From Actinomadura litoris (GTDB lineage Bacteria > Actinomycetota > Actinomycetes > Streptosporangiales > Streptosporangiaceae): a stretch of 64,000 nucleotides of DNA. The stretch spans positions 346,406 to 410,405 of the forward strand of contig NZ_WOFH01000005.1 in assembly GCF_009733595.1 (NCBI RefSeq), given 5' to 3'. This document shows positions 34,525 through 42,724 of the stretch, one piece after another (within the stretch, counting starts at the first letter, position 1; the number at the start of each line of letters is the position of its first letter). The notes under the pieces are model-generated. The model did not search any database. It saw only the letters and a list, made by a program, of their open reading frames with translations, and had not been told where the DNA came from. Made by a program: the position numbers and the translations under genes.

Positions 34525-36101
34525 GACCCGCCCTCCAGTTCGGTGACGATGGCATTGATCTGCTCCCGCAGTTCCTGCTGCCGCGTCACGAGTTGCTCAA
34601 TCTCAGCGTTCAGTTTCTGGATGTCGACAGCCTCGCGGTTGTCCTCGCCCTCAACGTAGGAAGAGACTGAAAGGTTGTAGTCTGCCTTGGCAAGCTCGGC
34701 ATTAGTCACGAGCTTCGCGAAGTGTGCAATATTCTCGCGTGCCGCGAAGGCATCAAGGATCTTCTGCTGGTTCACTGCGCTGAGCTTGTTCTTGCTGCCG
34801 GGGTGCACGAACTCGGCAGAGGCGTCGATGAATAGTACTGAGTTGTCCTTCTTGGACTTCTTCAGCACGAGGATGCAAGTCCCGATGCTGGTGCCGAAGA
34901 ACAAGTCTGGCGGGAGCTGGATGACCGTGTCGACATAGTTATTGTCGACGAGGTACTTGCGGATCTTCTGCTCTGCGCCGCTGCGGTAGAGGACGCCTGG
35001 GAACTCAACGATGGCCGCCGTGCCGTTAACGGCCAGCCAGGACAGCATGTGCATCGTGAAGGCAAGGTCAGCCTTGCTCTTCGGAGCTAGCACGCCGGCC
35101 GGCGCGAAGCGCGGGTCGTTGATCAGTAGCGGGTTGGCGTCGCCCGCCCACCTGATCGAGTACGGCGGATTGGAGACGATCGCTTCGAACGGCTCGTCAT
35201 CCCAGTGCTGCGGATCGATGAGCGTGTCGCCGTGCGCGATGTCGAACTGCTCGTAGTTCACATCGTGCAAGAACATGTTGATCCGGGCCAGGTTGTACGT
35301 GTTGAGGTTGATCTCCTGGCCGAAGAAGCCCCGTCGGACGTTCTCCTTGCCTAGAACTTTGGCGAACTTCAGTAGCAGCGAGCCCGAGCCGCAGGCCGGA
35401 TCGTAGACCTTGTTGACCGACTTCTTGCCCATGACAGTGATACGAGCAAGGAGCTCGCTCACCTCTTGCGGTGTGTAGTACTCGCCGCCGGACTTGCCAG
35501 CATTCGCCGCGTACATCTGCATGAGGTACTCGTAGGCATCACCGAAGAGGTCGATGGCGTTGTCCTGGAAGTCTCCGAGGGGCAGGTCGCCGATGGCGTC
35601 TAGCAGCCTGACGAGCTTCTCGTTACGCTTGGCAACGGTGTTACCGAGCTTTGCACTGTTGACGTCAAGGTCGTCGAACAGACCCTTCAGGTCATCCTCG
35701 CTATCGGTGCCAACAGCTGACCCCTCGATGTTCGCGAAAACCTTCGCCAGCGTCTCGTTGAGGTTCTCGCGGAACTTCTCATCAGTGTCAGCCCGCCAGC
35801 GAACGTTGGCAAACAGCTCGCTCGGCAGGATGTAAAAGCCCTTCTCCTCAACTGTGTCTTTGCGGCCGAACTCGGCATCCTGGTCGCCAAGCTGGGCGTA
35901 GTCGAAGTCAGCGTCGCCAGCCTCGTGCTCCAGCTCGTTCAGGTACGCGGTGAGGTTCTCGGAGATGAACCGGTAGAAGAGCATCCCGAGCACGTAGCTC
36001 TTGAAGTCCCAACCATCCACGCTGCCTCGCAGGTCAGTAGCGATGCGCCAGATCGTCTTGTGGAGCTCGGCACGCTGCGCTTCTTTGGTCGTCGGAGCCA
36101 T
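34521..36101 (-). CDS. hsdM: Type I restriction-modification methyltransferase subunit
   Basis: 526 residues. N-terminal HsdM_N helical domain, AdoMet-binding DPACGSG (234-240) and the adenine-methyltransferase motif NPPY (311-314). Makes N6-methyladenine within the HsdS-chosen site to protect host DNA. First gene of the operon; its promoter must lie in 36102-36250, where no consensus promoter is clear. Confidence 0.97.
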   Translation of the reverse strand: MAPTTKEAQRAELHKTIWRIATDLRGSVDGWDFKSYVLGMLFYRFISENLTAYLNELEHEAGDADFDYAQLGDQDAEFGRKDTVEEKGFYILPSELFANVRWRADTDEKFRENLNETLAKVFANIEGSAVGTDSEDDLKGLFDDLDVNSAKLGNTVAKRNEKLVRLLDAIGDLPLGDFQDNAIDLFGDAYEYLMQMYAANAGKSGGEYYTPQEVSELLARITVMGKKSVNKVYDPACGSGSLLLKFAKVLGKENVRRGFFGQEINLNTYNLARINMFLHDVNYEQFDIAHGDTLIDPQHWDDEPFEAIVSNPPYSIRWAGDANPLLINDPRFAPAGVLAPKSKADLAFTMHMLSWLAVNGTAAIVEFPGVLYRSGAEQKIRKYLVDNNYVDTVIQLPPDLFFGTSIGTCILVLKKSKKDNSVLFIDASAEFVHPGSKNKLSAVNQQKILDAFAARENIAHFAKLVTNAELAKADYNLSVSSYVEGEDNREAVDIQKLNAEIEQLVTRQQELREQINAIVTELEGGS

Positions 36102-37190
36102 TACCGCGTCACCACCCTAGTCTTGAAACTGGTGCTGCAAGCTTCCGTCGGGCGGCTCATCGTCAGCTGATCTCCTTCACGCGGTGATCGTGCCTTGGTC
36201 TACAGGCCTCGTGGCTCAACCTAGCGGGGCGCGCTGACTGGTTCACTCCTTGCCGCGCTGCTGTCGTCACAAGTTGGTCGCCGGCGGCTTGGTAGGACGT
36301 TCGGAACCCACGCTTTGCTTGGTCAGCGCTGAGCAAGCTGGGAAGCCTCTCGGCGCCGAGGCTAAGCGGCAGCCTCACGTAGAGGAGCGGGGGCCAGGTC
36401 TAGTCAGCGCCCCCGCCTCGACCTAGCCACCTGTACCGTCTAGGCAGCGGAAGGTCGCCTGGTCCAACGGGCGGGCCGTGACCGACTGCTGTACAGCACG
36501 GAAGTACAGCAACACCGCCGCACAGCACCTGTCGTAGGCGCACGCCAGCACACGTCCGAGTGGGGCGCGCCAGCACCGACCTTGCTCGCGCAGGTAGTTC
36601 GGGACGAAGAGGTGCTGGTGGCTCGCCTGATTGGCTGAGCGAGCGCGAAGCGGGGATCTCGCGACCCCCAGCCCCCCGCGAGCCGGCGGGCACGCCCGCG
36701 CGAAACGGTCTGTCACACTGTCTCGCCGTTCGCGCGGGCGCGCCCTCCGGGACGTCGTGCGTGCTAACGCGGGTGCTAACAACGACTCTGGATGACCTCG
36801 GATTGGCGTGGATGCAGGGGAGGGTGCGCCGCTAGTCAGGGGATGGATGTGGACGGACCTGGATGCCCCTGATCTTTCTACGGATCAGACGGTGATGGGT
36901 TGCGCCCGACGATCGCCACAGCGTGATTAAGGTCAGCGCGTGGTTGGGGGCGATCGCTGCCGCGGGGCTTCCGGTGCTCGGGCCGTGGCCGGCCCTGCGC
37001 TCCGGGTCCCCTTGCCACCGGAGTATGCGGGTGCTGTTGCCGCTCCGAGCAGGCCGAGGATGCGCAGGTCGACCGTCATGGCAGCGGGCCATTAGCGGGC
37101 CATTAGCCAGGGTGATCGAGGGACATTCACGGTCACTTGCGGTACGACGCTGCGCCAGGTCAGCGGGATCAGCAGGCAAGATCGGGACTA
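36102..37190. other. Gene-free right end of element 1
   Basis: About 1.1 kb without a supportable gene. It contains a hairpin at 36693-36740 (CGCCCGCGCGAAACGG / CCGTTCGCGCGGGCG), also found near the right end of element 2. Next is a block at 36945-37015 that recurs near 45300 (GGGCGATCGCTGCCGCG, then CTCGGGCCGTGGCCGGCCC). The tandem 11-bp repeats follow at 37086, then a conserved stretch (CCAGGTCAGCGGG) just before the att site. Confidence 0.7.
37086..37107 (+). repeat. Tandem 11-bp repeat, putative integrase arm site (element 1 right)
   Basis: Two direct copies of GGGCCATTAGC, matching those at 18813-18833 at the other end of element 1 and lying 84 bp before the att site. Confidence 0.6.
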
Positions 37191-37282
37191 TTCCCAAGCT
37201 GACAGCGCGGGTTCGATTCCCGTCACCCGCTCACCACAAAGGCCCAGGCCAGGGACATGATCCCCGAACCTGGGCCTTGATC
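37191..37282 (+). repeat. att site 2 (element 1/element 2 junction)
   Basis: 92 bp identical to 18699-18790: tRNA-Gly 3' half and its terminator hairpin. The tRNA 5' half is absent, so this is an attachment-site copy rather than a gene. It closes element 1 on the right and opens element 2 on the left. Confidence 0.95.
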
Positions 37283-37304
37283 CTTTGTGGCTCAGAACGC
37301 CGTC

Positions 37305-37325
37305 GTGCAATTAGCGTGCAATTAG
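37305..37325 (+). repeat. Tandem 11-bp repeat, putative integrase arm site (element 2 left)
   Basis: GTGCAATTAGC then GTGCAATTAG, overlapping the integrase stop codon as in element 1. Element 2's right end has GTGCCATTAGC twice (41822-41843). The changed second base compared with element 1 (GGGCCATTAGC) suggests integrase-specific sites. Confidence 0.58.
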
Positions 37326-38671
37326 GCGACCGGCACCAGTGATCCCGCCGCTCCGTCGTCATCGTCGCCGTCCCGCTCCTGGGCGGCCTGGACGAGCGCG
37401 TTAAGCCCGTCCGCGATGGCACGGTCAGCGCTGTTGGATCGGTGCTGGTAGCGCAGCGCGGCCCGCTCGTTGTCGTGGCCCATGCGCGCCATCAGGTTGC
37501 GCAGCGAGACGCCCATGTCGGCCGCCAGGGTGTTGCCGGTGTGCCGAAGGTCGTGGAAGTGCAGGTTCGGGACGCCGAGCGCCTCCACCACCGGCTTCCA
37601 TCGCGTGATCTTGTTGAAGCCGCTACGCCGCAGCGGGCCGCCCTTGATGCCCGTGAAGACGAGGGCGTCGTCATCCTTCTTGGTGTACTTGGTCAGGTGC
37701 GCGACCAGGTGAGGGACGATCGCATCGGGGATCGCGACCGTGCGTAGTCCTGCCCGTGACTTGGTCGGCCCGAGGGTCATCCGTCCGTTTGCCTGCTCGA
37801 TGTAGGCGCCGCGTACGTGAACCTTGCGGTTAACGAGGTCGATGTCACGGCGCTTGAGCGCGGTCACCTCACCCCACCGCAGGCTTGCGAACGCGGCCAG
37901 GAGGATGAGCGCCCGGAGGCGATCGTCACGGGTCACGTCCGCGTGCCCGTCCTCCGCCAGATTCCACAGCACCCGTTCGGCTTCTTGCCTGGTCGCGAAG
38001 GTCTGTGGGAAGCGCCGCATGTGCCCGTTCTTGACCCTGTACCGAAGCCGGAACTCGCCGGAGTCCAGCTTGCGGATGTTGCCGACCGGCCGGACGCCGA
38101 CCCGTTCCGCCAGCTCGAAGACCTGGGCCACGGTGAGGACGGGACGCTCGGGGGCTTCCTCGGTGCCAGCGCCCCGCACACGGCACGGGTTGCGAAGGAG
38201 AATCTTGTCCTCCTCCACCGCCGTCATGAGGATGGCCCGGAGCAGCCGGTACGCCTTGGCCGCCATGGTCGTAGAGACGCCGGAGCCGAGGAGCGTCGCC
38301 CGCCACTCGCGGATCATGGCCGTGCTCAGCTTGCCCAGCGCGACCCCGCCCAGGTGCGGCACGATGTACTTGTTGAGGAGCCAGGCGTACAGCTCCACCG
38401 TCCGAGGGCGCAGGCCCGCGCGTTGCTCGATCCACTGTGCGGCATAGTCGCCCACCTTGACCTTGGCCCGCTCAGGGTCGGTCCACTCGCCGCTGAGGAT
38501 CTGAGCTTCAGCGAGCGTCAGCCACTTCTCGGCGTCGCTCTTGCGTGCGAAGGTCTCAGGCGCCGGACGCCGCTGACCATTCGGAGCGATGTAGCTCGCT
38601 TGAAAACGCCCAGACGGCAGCTTCCGGATGTTGCCGAAGCGACGGTGACCTGACTTGTTGCCCTTAGCCAC
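37322..38671 (-). CDS. Tyrosine integrase of element 2
   Basis: 449 residues, a close paralogue of the element 1 integrase with the same domain order and the same extra arm-type repeat in the middle (VGNIRKLDSGEFRLRY ... EAERVLWNL). Catalytic motifs: SLRWGEV (Arg), HDLRHTG (His/Arg), MGHDNE (His), RYQHRS (Tyr). Target is the same tRNA-Gly, as shown by the att copy next to its 3' end. Confidence 0.95.
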   Translation of the reverse strand: MAKGNKSGHRRFGNIRKLPSGRFQASYIAPNGQRRPAPETFARKSDAEKWLTLAEAQILSGEWTDPERAKVKVGDYAAQWIEQRAGLRPRTVELYAWLLNKYIVPHLGGVALGKLSTAMIREWRATLLGSGVSTTMAAKAYRLLRAILMTAVEEDKILLRNPCRVRGAGTEEAPERPVLTVAQVFELAERVGVRPVGNIRKLDSGEFRLRYRVKNGHMRRFPQTFATRQEAERVLWNLAEDGHADVTRDDRLRALILLAAFASLRWGEVTALKRRDIDLVNRKVHVRGAYIEQANGRMTLGPTKSRAGLRTVAIPDAIVPHLVAHLTKYTKKDDDALVFTGIKGGPLRRSGFNKITRWKPVVEALGVPNLHFHDLRHTGNTLAADMGVSLRNLMARMGHDNERAALRYQHRSNSADRAIADGLNALVQAAQERDGDDDDGAAGSLVPVA

Positions 38672-39078
38672 TACACGGCCCTCCAGACGTCGGATGCGGT
38701 CATGGGCTCGACCAGCCCGGCCGAGACGAACTCCCGAAGCGAGGACTCGGGGATGCGGACGAAGCGCCCGAGCTTGACGAAGCGGATACGTCTCTCGGCG
38801 ACGAGCCGCCGAGGGAACCGTGGTGAGGTGTTGAGGTACTCGGCCGTCTCGCGAGCCGCGATAGGGGCGTCGGCCCCGTGTACCCGAGCCGTGATCTGCC
38901 GCGTCCGTGTGTGGAGTTCATCGAGTTCCGCCGTGATCTCGGCGAGTTCCGCAAGCAGGATCTGACGCTCTTCCTCACTCAGCCCACCGCCCCGCCCCGT
39001 GTCACCGCTCTGCTGACGCGGCATGGCGAGCCGCACGACCTTGTCTCCCGAACGCACACGACCGCTCATGCCAACCAC
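38671..39078 (-). CDS. Excisionase-like HTH protein with N-terminal coiled coil (element 2)
   Basis: Up to 135 residues; Met20 (MPRQQSGDTG) is an alternative start. The C-terminal ~75 residues match the element 1 excisionase (ETAEYLNTSPRFPRRLVAERRIRFVKLGRFVRIPESSLREFV). The N-terminus adds a helical segment (EEERQILLAELAEITAELDELHTRTRQI) absent from element 1. It directs excision together with the integrase, whose start it touches. Confidence 0.82.
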   Translation of the reverse strand: MVGMSGRVRSGDKVVRLAMPRQQSGDTGRGGGLSEEERQILLAELAEITAELDELHTRTRQITARVHGADAPIAARETAEYLNTSPRFPRRLVAERRIRFVKLGRFVRIPESSLREFVSAGLVEPMTASDVWRAV

Positions 39079-39186
39079 GGTGCCGTGTTGATCACGCCGC
39101 TCCCATGTCCTGGCACCGACGCAGCACTGAACTTGTCCTGCACCCGGACCTGTGGACGGCCTATACCTACTGCCACACTGGGCCCC

Positions 39187-39966
39187 ATGGCTGAACTCAA
39201 CGGCGTACCTGTCACCCCGGATGAGCTCAAAGCGCTAGCTCTTGTGAACTACGGACATTTCACGTCGATGCGCATGGAAGACCAGCGCATCAGAGGCTTT
39301 TCGCACCATCTAGAGCGACTTGTCCGGGACTGCCGCGTTCTCTTCGGCCACGAGCTGGACCGCCAACAGGTCCGGGAGTACGTCCGACAGGCCACCGCCG
39401 GACGAGACGGCGCATTCGTCGTCCGCGTGACGATCTACGACCCCGACCTTGAGCTAGGCCACCCCGGAGCCCAGGCCGAACCGAAGGTCCTCGTCACGAC
39501 CCGCCCGGCCGGGGCTTGGCCGATGGCCCCGATCCGGGTGCAATCCGTCCCCTACGTGCGCGAGCTGCCCGAACAGAAGCACGTCGGCCTGTTCGGCGCC
39601 CTATGGCATCGCCGTAACGCTCAACTGGACGGATTCGACGACTGCGTATTCACCGACGCGGACCTGTACATCTCCGAGGGCGCAACCTGGAACATCGGGT
39701 TCTTCGACGGTCAGCACGTCATCTGGCCTAACGCCGAGGTTCTCCAAGGCGTGACCATGCGCCTACTGCATCAGGTGCACGAATTGACTTCCCTTGGCCC
39801 CGTCAATCTCTCCGACCTACCACGCATGGAAGCCGCATTCGCGACCAACACCGCCGTCGGCGTGCGCGCGATCACAGCCATCAACGAGGTTGAGTTCCCA
39901 GACGTCCATCCGGTTCTAGAGACACTTCGCAAGGAATACGAAGAGATCCCGGCCGAAGCCGTCTGA
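39187..39966 (+). CDS. Class IV PLP-dependent aminotransferase-like protein
   Basis: 259 residues from ATG 39187. Fold class IV layout (branched-chain aminotransferase/aminodeoxychorismate lyase group). The probable PLP lysine is in ELPEQKHVGLF; ISEGATWNIGFFDG and the phosphate-binding VLQGVTMRLLHQV follow. The substrate cannot be deduced. It is carried by an element lacking rep and tra genes, just upstream of the HTH-FGE gene. Confidence 0.82.
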   Translation: MAELNGVPVTPDELKALALVNYGHFTSMRMEDQRIRGFSHHLERLVRDCRVLFGHELDRQQVREYVRQATAGRDGAFVVRVTIYDPDLELGHPGAQAEPKVLVTTRPAGAWPMAPIRVQSVPYVRELPEQKHVGLFGALWHRRNAQLDGFDDCVFTDADLYISEGATWNIGFFDGQHVIWPNAEVLQGVTMRLLHQVHELTSLGPVNLSDLPRMEAAFATNTAVGVRAITAINEVEFPDVHPVLETLRKEYEEIPAEAV

Positions 39967-39993
39967 GCACCGCCCCGCTACGGAGAGCATGAC

Positions 39994-40988
39994 ATGGCCC
40001 CCACAGTCTCACGTTGGACCGGCAAGGAAGCACGTGCCCTACGCGACGCCAAGCGCGTAAGCCAGGTCGAGTTCGCGGCGGAACTCGGAGTAAGCGAACG
40101 GATGATCGTCAGATGGGAAAAGGGAAACGTCATCCCCCGGCCGATCAACCAGCAGGGCCTAGACACCGTCCTGGCCGCTTGCAGCCGCGAGGTGCAGGAA
40201 CGCTTCGCGGAGATGATCGGCTTGACGACCCCAGCCGCTTCCGCCCAGGATCCGGGCGTGTCCTCAGAGCAGCCAGCAAGCCCCGAGCCCGAGCCGGACG
40301 TGCCCGTCGGCGACGAAGACCAGGCCAGGCACCCCATCGACGGGAAGTTGATGACGCTCGTCCCGGCGGGCGTCTACTTCGCCGGCGAGAACGCTGAGCC
40401 TACCTACCTCCCGGCGTTCTACATCGACGTGTTCCCCACCACGAACGCCGACTACGCCCGATTCGTCACCGCCACCGACCACAAGCCGCCGCAGCACTGG
40501 GAGAACGGCCAGATCCCCGACGGACTCGACAACCACCCGGTGGTCTTCGTCACATGGCACGACGCCCAGGCTACGCCCAGTGGTCCGCCAAAGCCCTTCC
40601 CAGCGCTCAGCAATGGGAAAAGGCAGCCAGAGGGACGCGCGGCGAAATCTATCCCTGGGGCAACCAGCGGACTCCCGCGAAGGTCAACTGCCGAGAGGGC
40701 GGTAAGCGCAGCACCACCCCCGTTGACTGCTACGCAAGTGGTGTCAGCCCGTACGGCGTCTACGACCTGTGCGGCAACACCTGGGATTGGTGCTCGACCG
40801 AGTCCGAGCCCGGCCGCTACGAGCTGAAGGGCAGCGCGTTCACGAGCCCCTTCCTGCGCTGCGCGCCATCCACGTTCAACGACGCCTCAGCGGACATGCT
40901 TGACGACGACACCGGCTTCCGCTGCGTGACCCCGGCCGAGACCATGCGAGCCCTACTCAACGTGAAGAGTCAGCCGACCAAGCCCTGA
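39994..40988 (+). pseudogene. XRE HTH-FGE (SUMF1) fusion, frameshifted
   Basis: The first part (from 39994) has an XRE HTH (EARALRDAKRVSQVEFAAELGVSERMIVRWEKG), a Pro/Glu linker and the start of a formylglycine-generating-enzyme domain (LMTLVPAGVYFAG, YIDVFPTTNADYARFV, HPVVFVTWHDAQA). The rest (YAQWSAKALPSAQQWEKAARG, PYGVYDLCGNTWDWCS, DDTGFRCV) is in another frame, which one missing base at about 40570 explains. The FGE part lacks the C-terminal Cys pair of true FGEs, so it is probably a binding or sensing domain. Mutation or sequencing error cannot be told apart. Confidence 0.78.
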
Positions 40989-41007
40989 TCACACCCAGTG
41001 GACCGGG

Positions 41008-41315
41008 CCGGATGAGAACTTTCTCTACGTCTTTAAAGGCGCCCGCTACGCGGCCGCCGGGGCCAGCCCGGGACGGCGGGCGTGCGGCCTCTCCGGGCCG
41101 GTCCCGCCGTCCCGCGCTGTCCCTGGCAACAGGGCGCCCGAGCGTAAGAGAGTGCAAGCGACCGGGCAACTCTGGGATGCTTCGGGTGTGCTCGGCGCCC
41201 GGATCTGTCTTGATCGTTTCAGCGACACGCCGGGGTCTCGGGGTCTACCGGAGGCTTGCTGAAATCGCAGTCCATGTACGGCCGCCCGTGCGCCAACCAG
41301 CCAGCGGCTTTACCA
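41008..41315 (+). repeat. Recurrent post-HTH motif copy B with hairpin block and CRISPR leader
   Basis: GGATGAGAACTTTCTCTACG starts about 20 bp after the HTH-FGE stop. A hairpin follows (GGGACGGCGGG 41070-41080 / CCCGCCGTCCC 41103-41113) with the conserved loop, then CCCTG-GCAA-CAGGG and a longer stem TTTCAGC/GCTGAAA. The segment ends in a CRISPR-leader-like stretch (CCAGCCAGCGGCTTTACC). About 280 bp recur at 42249-42523. A minus-strand open frame (MSLKRSR...) is also shared, but it has no ribosome-binding site. Confidence 0.7.
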
Positions 41316-41318
41316 TGG

Positions 41319-41608
41319 AATCTCATCGCCCCTACGAGGGTTCGCAACACAGCCCTTTCTATGGCGCGCATCTTGCGAGTCAGGTCCTCATTGCCCCTGC
41401 GAGGGTTCGCAACGTCAGCAGCCCGTCCAGGACCTCCAAGCGCGCCTGAGGTCCTCAACCCCTGGGAGGGTTCGCAACTTCTGTCATATTCTGCCTTTCG
41501 GGTTGGTTGGGGCTCGTCCTAATCGCCCCTATGCGGGTCGCAACGCGGTGTGCGCGACCAACAGCTCTCGCTCCAGATCCTCATCGCCCCTACGAGGGAT
41601 CTCAGAAC
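41319..41608 (+). CRISPR. Degenerate CRISPR array, 5 repeats / 4 spacers
   Basis: Repeats at 41319-41348, 41384-41413, 41451-41478, 41516-41544 and ~41577-41608. The consensus starts GTCCTCATCGCCCCTAC and ends GAGGGTTCGCAAC (30 nt). Spacers are 35, 37, 37 and ~32 bp and unrelated to one another. Repeats 3 and 4 have lost 2 and 1 bases; the last ends ATCTCAGAAC, a typical degenerate terminal repeat. No cas genes are in the window. Orientation is inferred from leader and terminal repeat. Confidence 0.8.
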
Positions 41609-41696
41609 CACATCCGGGACGAGTCGGAAGGCGCTTGAGCGTGCGCGAACCAGGGGGCTCCGCCGCCCCCTGGACCCCCGCGAGCCGGGGCACTCG

Positions 41697-41740
41697 TTCG
41701 CGCGAAACGGTCTGTCACGGTTGCGCGCCGTTCGCGCGAA
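41697..41740. repeat. Conserved right-end hairpin (element 2)
   Basis: TTCGCGCGAAACGG / CCGTTCGCGCGAA, sharing the GCGCGAAACGGTCTGTCAC core with 36693-36740 in element 1. It lies ~190 bp before att site 3. Another hairpin, CCAGGGGGC/GCCCCCTGG, precedes it near 41651-41672. Its role may be a transfer or origin locus, or termination; unproven. Confidence 0.6.
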
Positions 41741-41821
41741 CAAGCACCCCGGAGCGATGCGCGCCCGTGCCGCATGTGGGTCGTGGATGAGACGAACGGC
41801 CCAGGTCGGGCGCGGGTCGCC

Positions 41822-41843
41822 GTGCCATTAGCGTGCCATTAGG
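41822..41843 (+). repeat. Tandem 11-bp repeat, putative integrase arm site (element 2 right)
   Basis: GTGCCATTAGC then GTGCCATTAGG, the counterpart of 37305-37325, 84 bp before att site 3. Confidence 0.58.
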
Positions 41844-41926
41844 GGCGGACATTGAGGGGCACTCACGGTCACTGGAGGCACAGGCGATTGCCAGGTCAGC
41901 GGAGCCAACAGGCGTGATCGGAACTA

Positions 41927-41968
41927 TTCCCAAGCTGACAGCGCGGGTTCGATTCCCGTCACCCGCTC
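41927..41968 (+). repeat. att site 3 (element 2/element 3 junction)
   Basis: 42 bp identical to the tRNA-Gly 3' half in att sites 1 and 2. The sequence then diverges but keeps a terminator of the same design (AAAGGCCCAG ... CTGGGCCTTT, 41974-42015). The tRNA 5' half is absent. Confidence 0.93.
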
Positions 41969-42039
41969 CCACACAAAGGCCCAGGCCAGTGACTCTTCAC
42001 TGACGCTGGGCCTTTCGCGTTCATCGGCCGCCGTGCCCG

Positions 42040-42245
42040 CTACGTGCCCGATGCCTCGCCGGAGCCGTCGCCCTTCTTCCGGCGCTTCTTGGCCTTCTTC
42101 TCCTTCTTGAGTTCGCGCGCGGCCGTCTTCCCGAGCGTCGAGGCGATCTCCCGGTCACTTTCCTTCCGCGCGTGCAGGTAGACCTGCGCTGCCCGCGTGG
42201 ACGAGCGGCCCATCCGGCTCATCAACTCGGCGAGCGAGGCGCCCG
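42040..42245 (-). pseudogene. C-terminal stub of a third tyrosine integrase
   Basis: About 65 residues remain: GASLAELMSRMGRSSTRAAQVYLHARKESDREIASTLGK in outline, then a Lys-rich tail. It keeps the Tyr (VYLHA), but the catalytic His of MGH is Arg. The rest was replaced at ~42238 by the repeated hairpin/CRISPR block. Both sequences share GGCGCCCG and GCGGCCGCCGGGG at the joint, which points to homologous recombination. Its 3' end faces att site 3, as in elements 1 and 2. Confidence 0.8.
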
Positions 42246-42248
42246 ACG

Positions 42249-42523
42249 CTCCGCGGCCGCCGGGGCCAGCGCGGGACGGCGGGCGTGCGGCCTCTCCGGG
42301 CCGGTCCCGCCGTCCCGCGCTGCCCCTGGCAGCAGGGCGCCCGAGCGCAAGAGAATGCGAGCGACCGGGCCGCTCTGGGATGCTTCGGATGTGCCCGCCA
42401 CCGGAAGCGGTCTTGATCGTTTCAGCGACACGCCGGGGACTCATGCACTACCGGAGGCTTGCTGAAATTGCAGCCCATGCACGGCCGCCCGTGCGTTACC
42501 CAGCCAGCGGCTTTACCATGGGG
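42249..42523 (+). repeat. Hairpin block and CRISPR leader, copy C
   Basis: Near-duplicate of 41054-41318. Hairpin stem 42269-42283 / 42306-42320 (15 bp, GCGCGGGACGGCGGG and complement) with the conserved loop, then CCCTG-GCAG-CAGGG, then the TTTCAGC/GCTGAAA stem and leader CAGCCAGCGGCTTTACC. The upstream GGATGAGAAC motif is lost because the block is fused to the integrase stub. Confidence 0.72.
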
Positions 42524-42624
42524 GTCCTCATCGCCCCTACGAGGGTTCGCAACCGTGCGCGGCTTCGCGCAGCTGCTCCCACTCCACCCCCCGTCCTCAT
42601 TGCCTCTACGAGGGATCTCAGAAC
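42524..42624 (+). CRISPR. CRISPR remnant, 2 repeats / 1 spacer
   Basis: First repeat 42524-42553 is the intact 30-nt consensus. The second, 42593-42624, has the same degenerate end (ATCTCAGAAC) as the last repeat of the 41319-41608 array. The spacer is 39 bp and not one of the other array's. Downstream sequence (GACGAGTCGGAAG, GCTTGAGCG) matches the sequence after that array, so the whole cassette was duplicated. Confidence 0.65.
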
Positions 42625-42724
42625 CGCACCAGGACGAGTCGGAAGTCGCTTGAGCGAGCTCGAACTAGGGGCTACGCCGCCTTGTAGGCACCCGCTTGGC
42701 GGTCGCCGACGGCCGTGCCCGGCT

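Noticed and set aside
37191..37260. Second tRNA-Gly gene at 37.2 kb
   Set aside because: Only the 3' half is present; the D arm and 5' acceptor are missing, so it is an att copy.
41046..41228. Minus-strand open frame MSLKRSR ... shared with 42222-42431
   Set aside because: Similarity reflects duplicated DNA; no ribosome-binding site and the region is better explained by hairpins.
41715..41972. Open frame reading GAGDGNRTRAVSLG near att site 3, and similar ones at 50303-50752
   Set aside because: These are antisense translations of the tRNA 3' half, a known source of false proteins.
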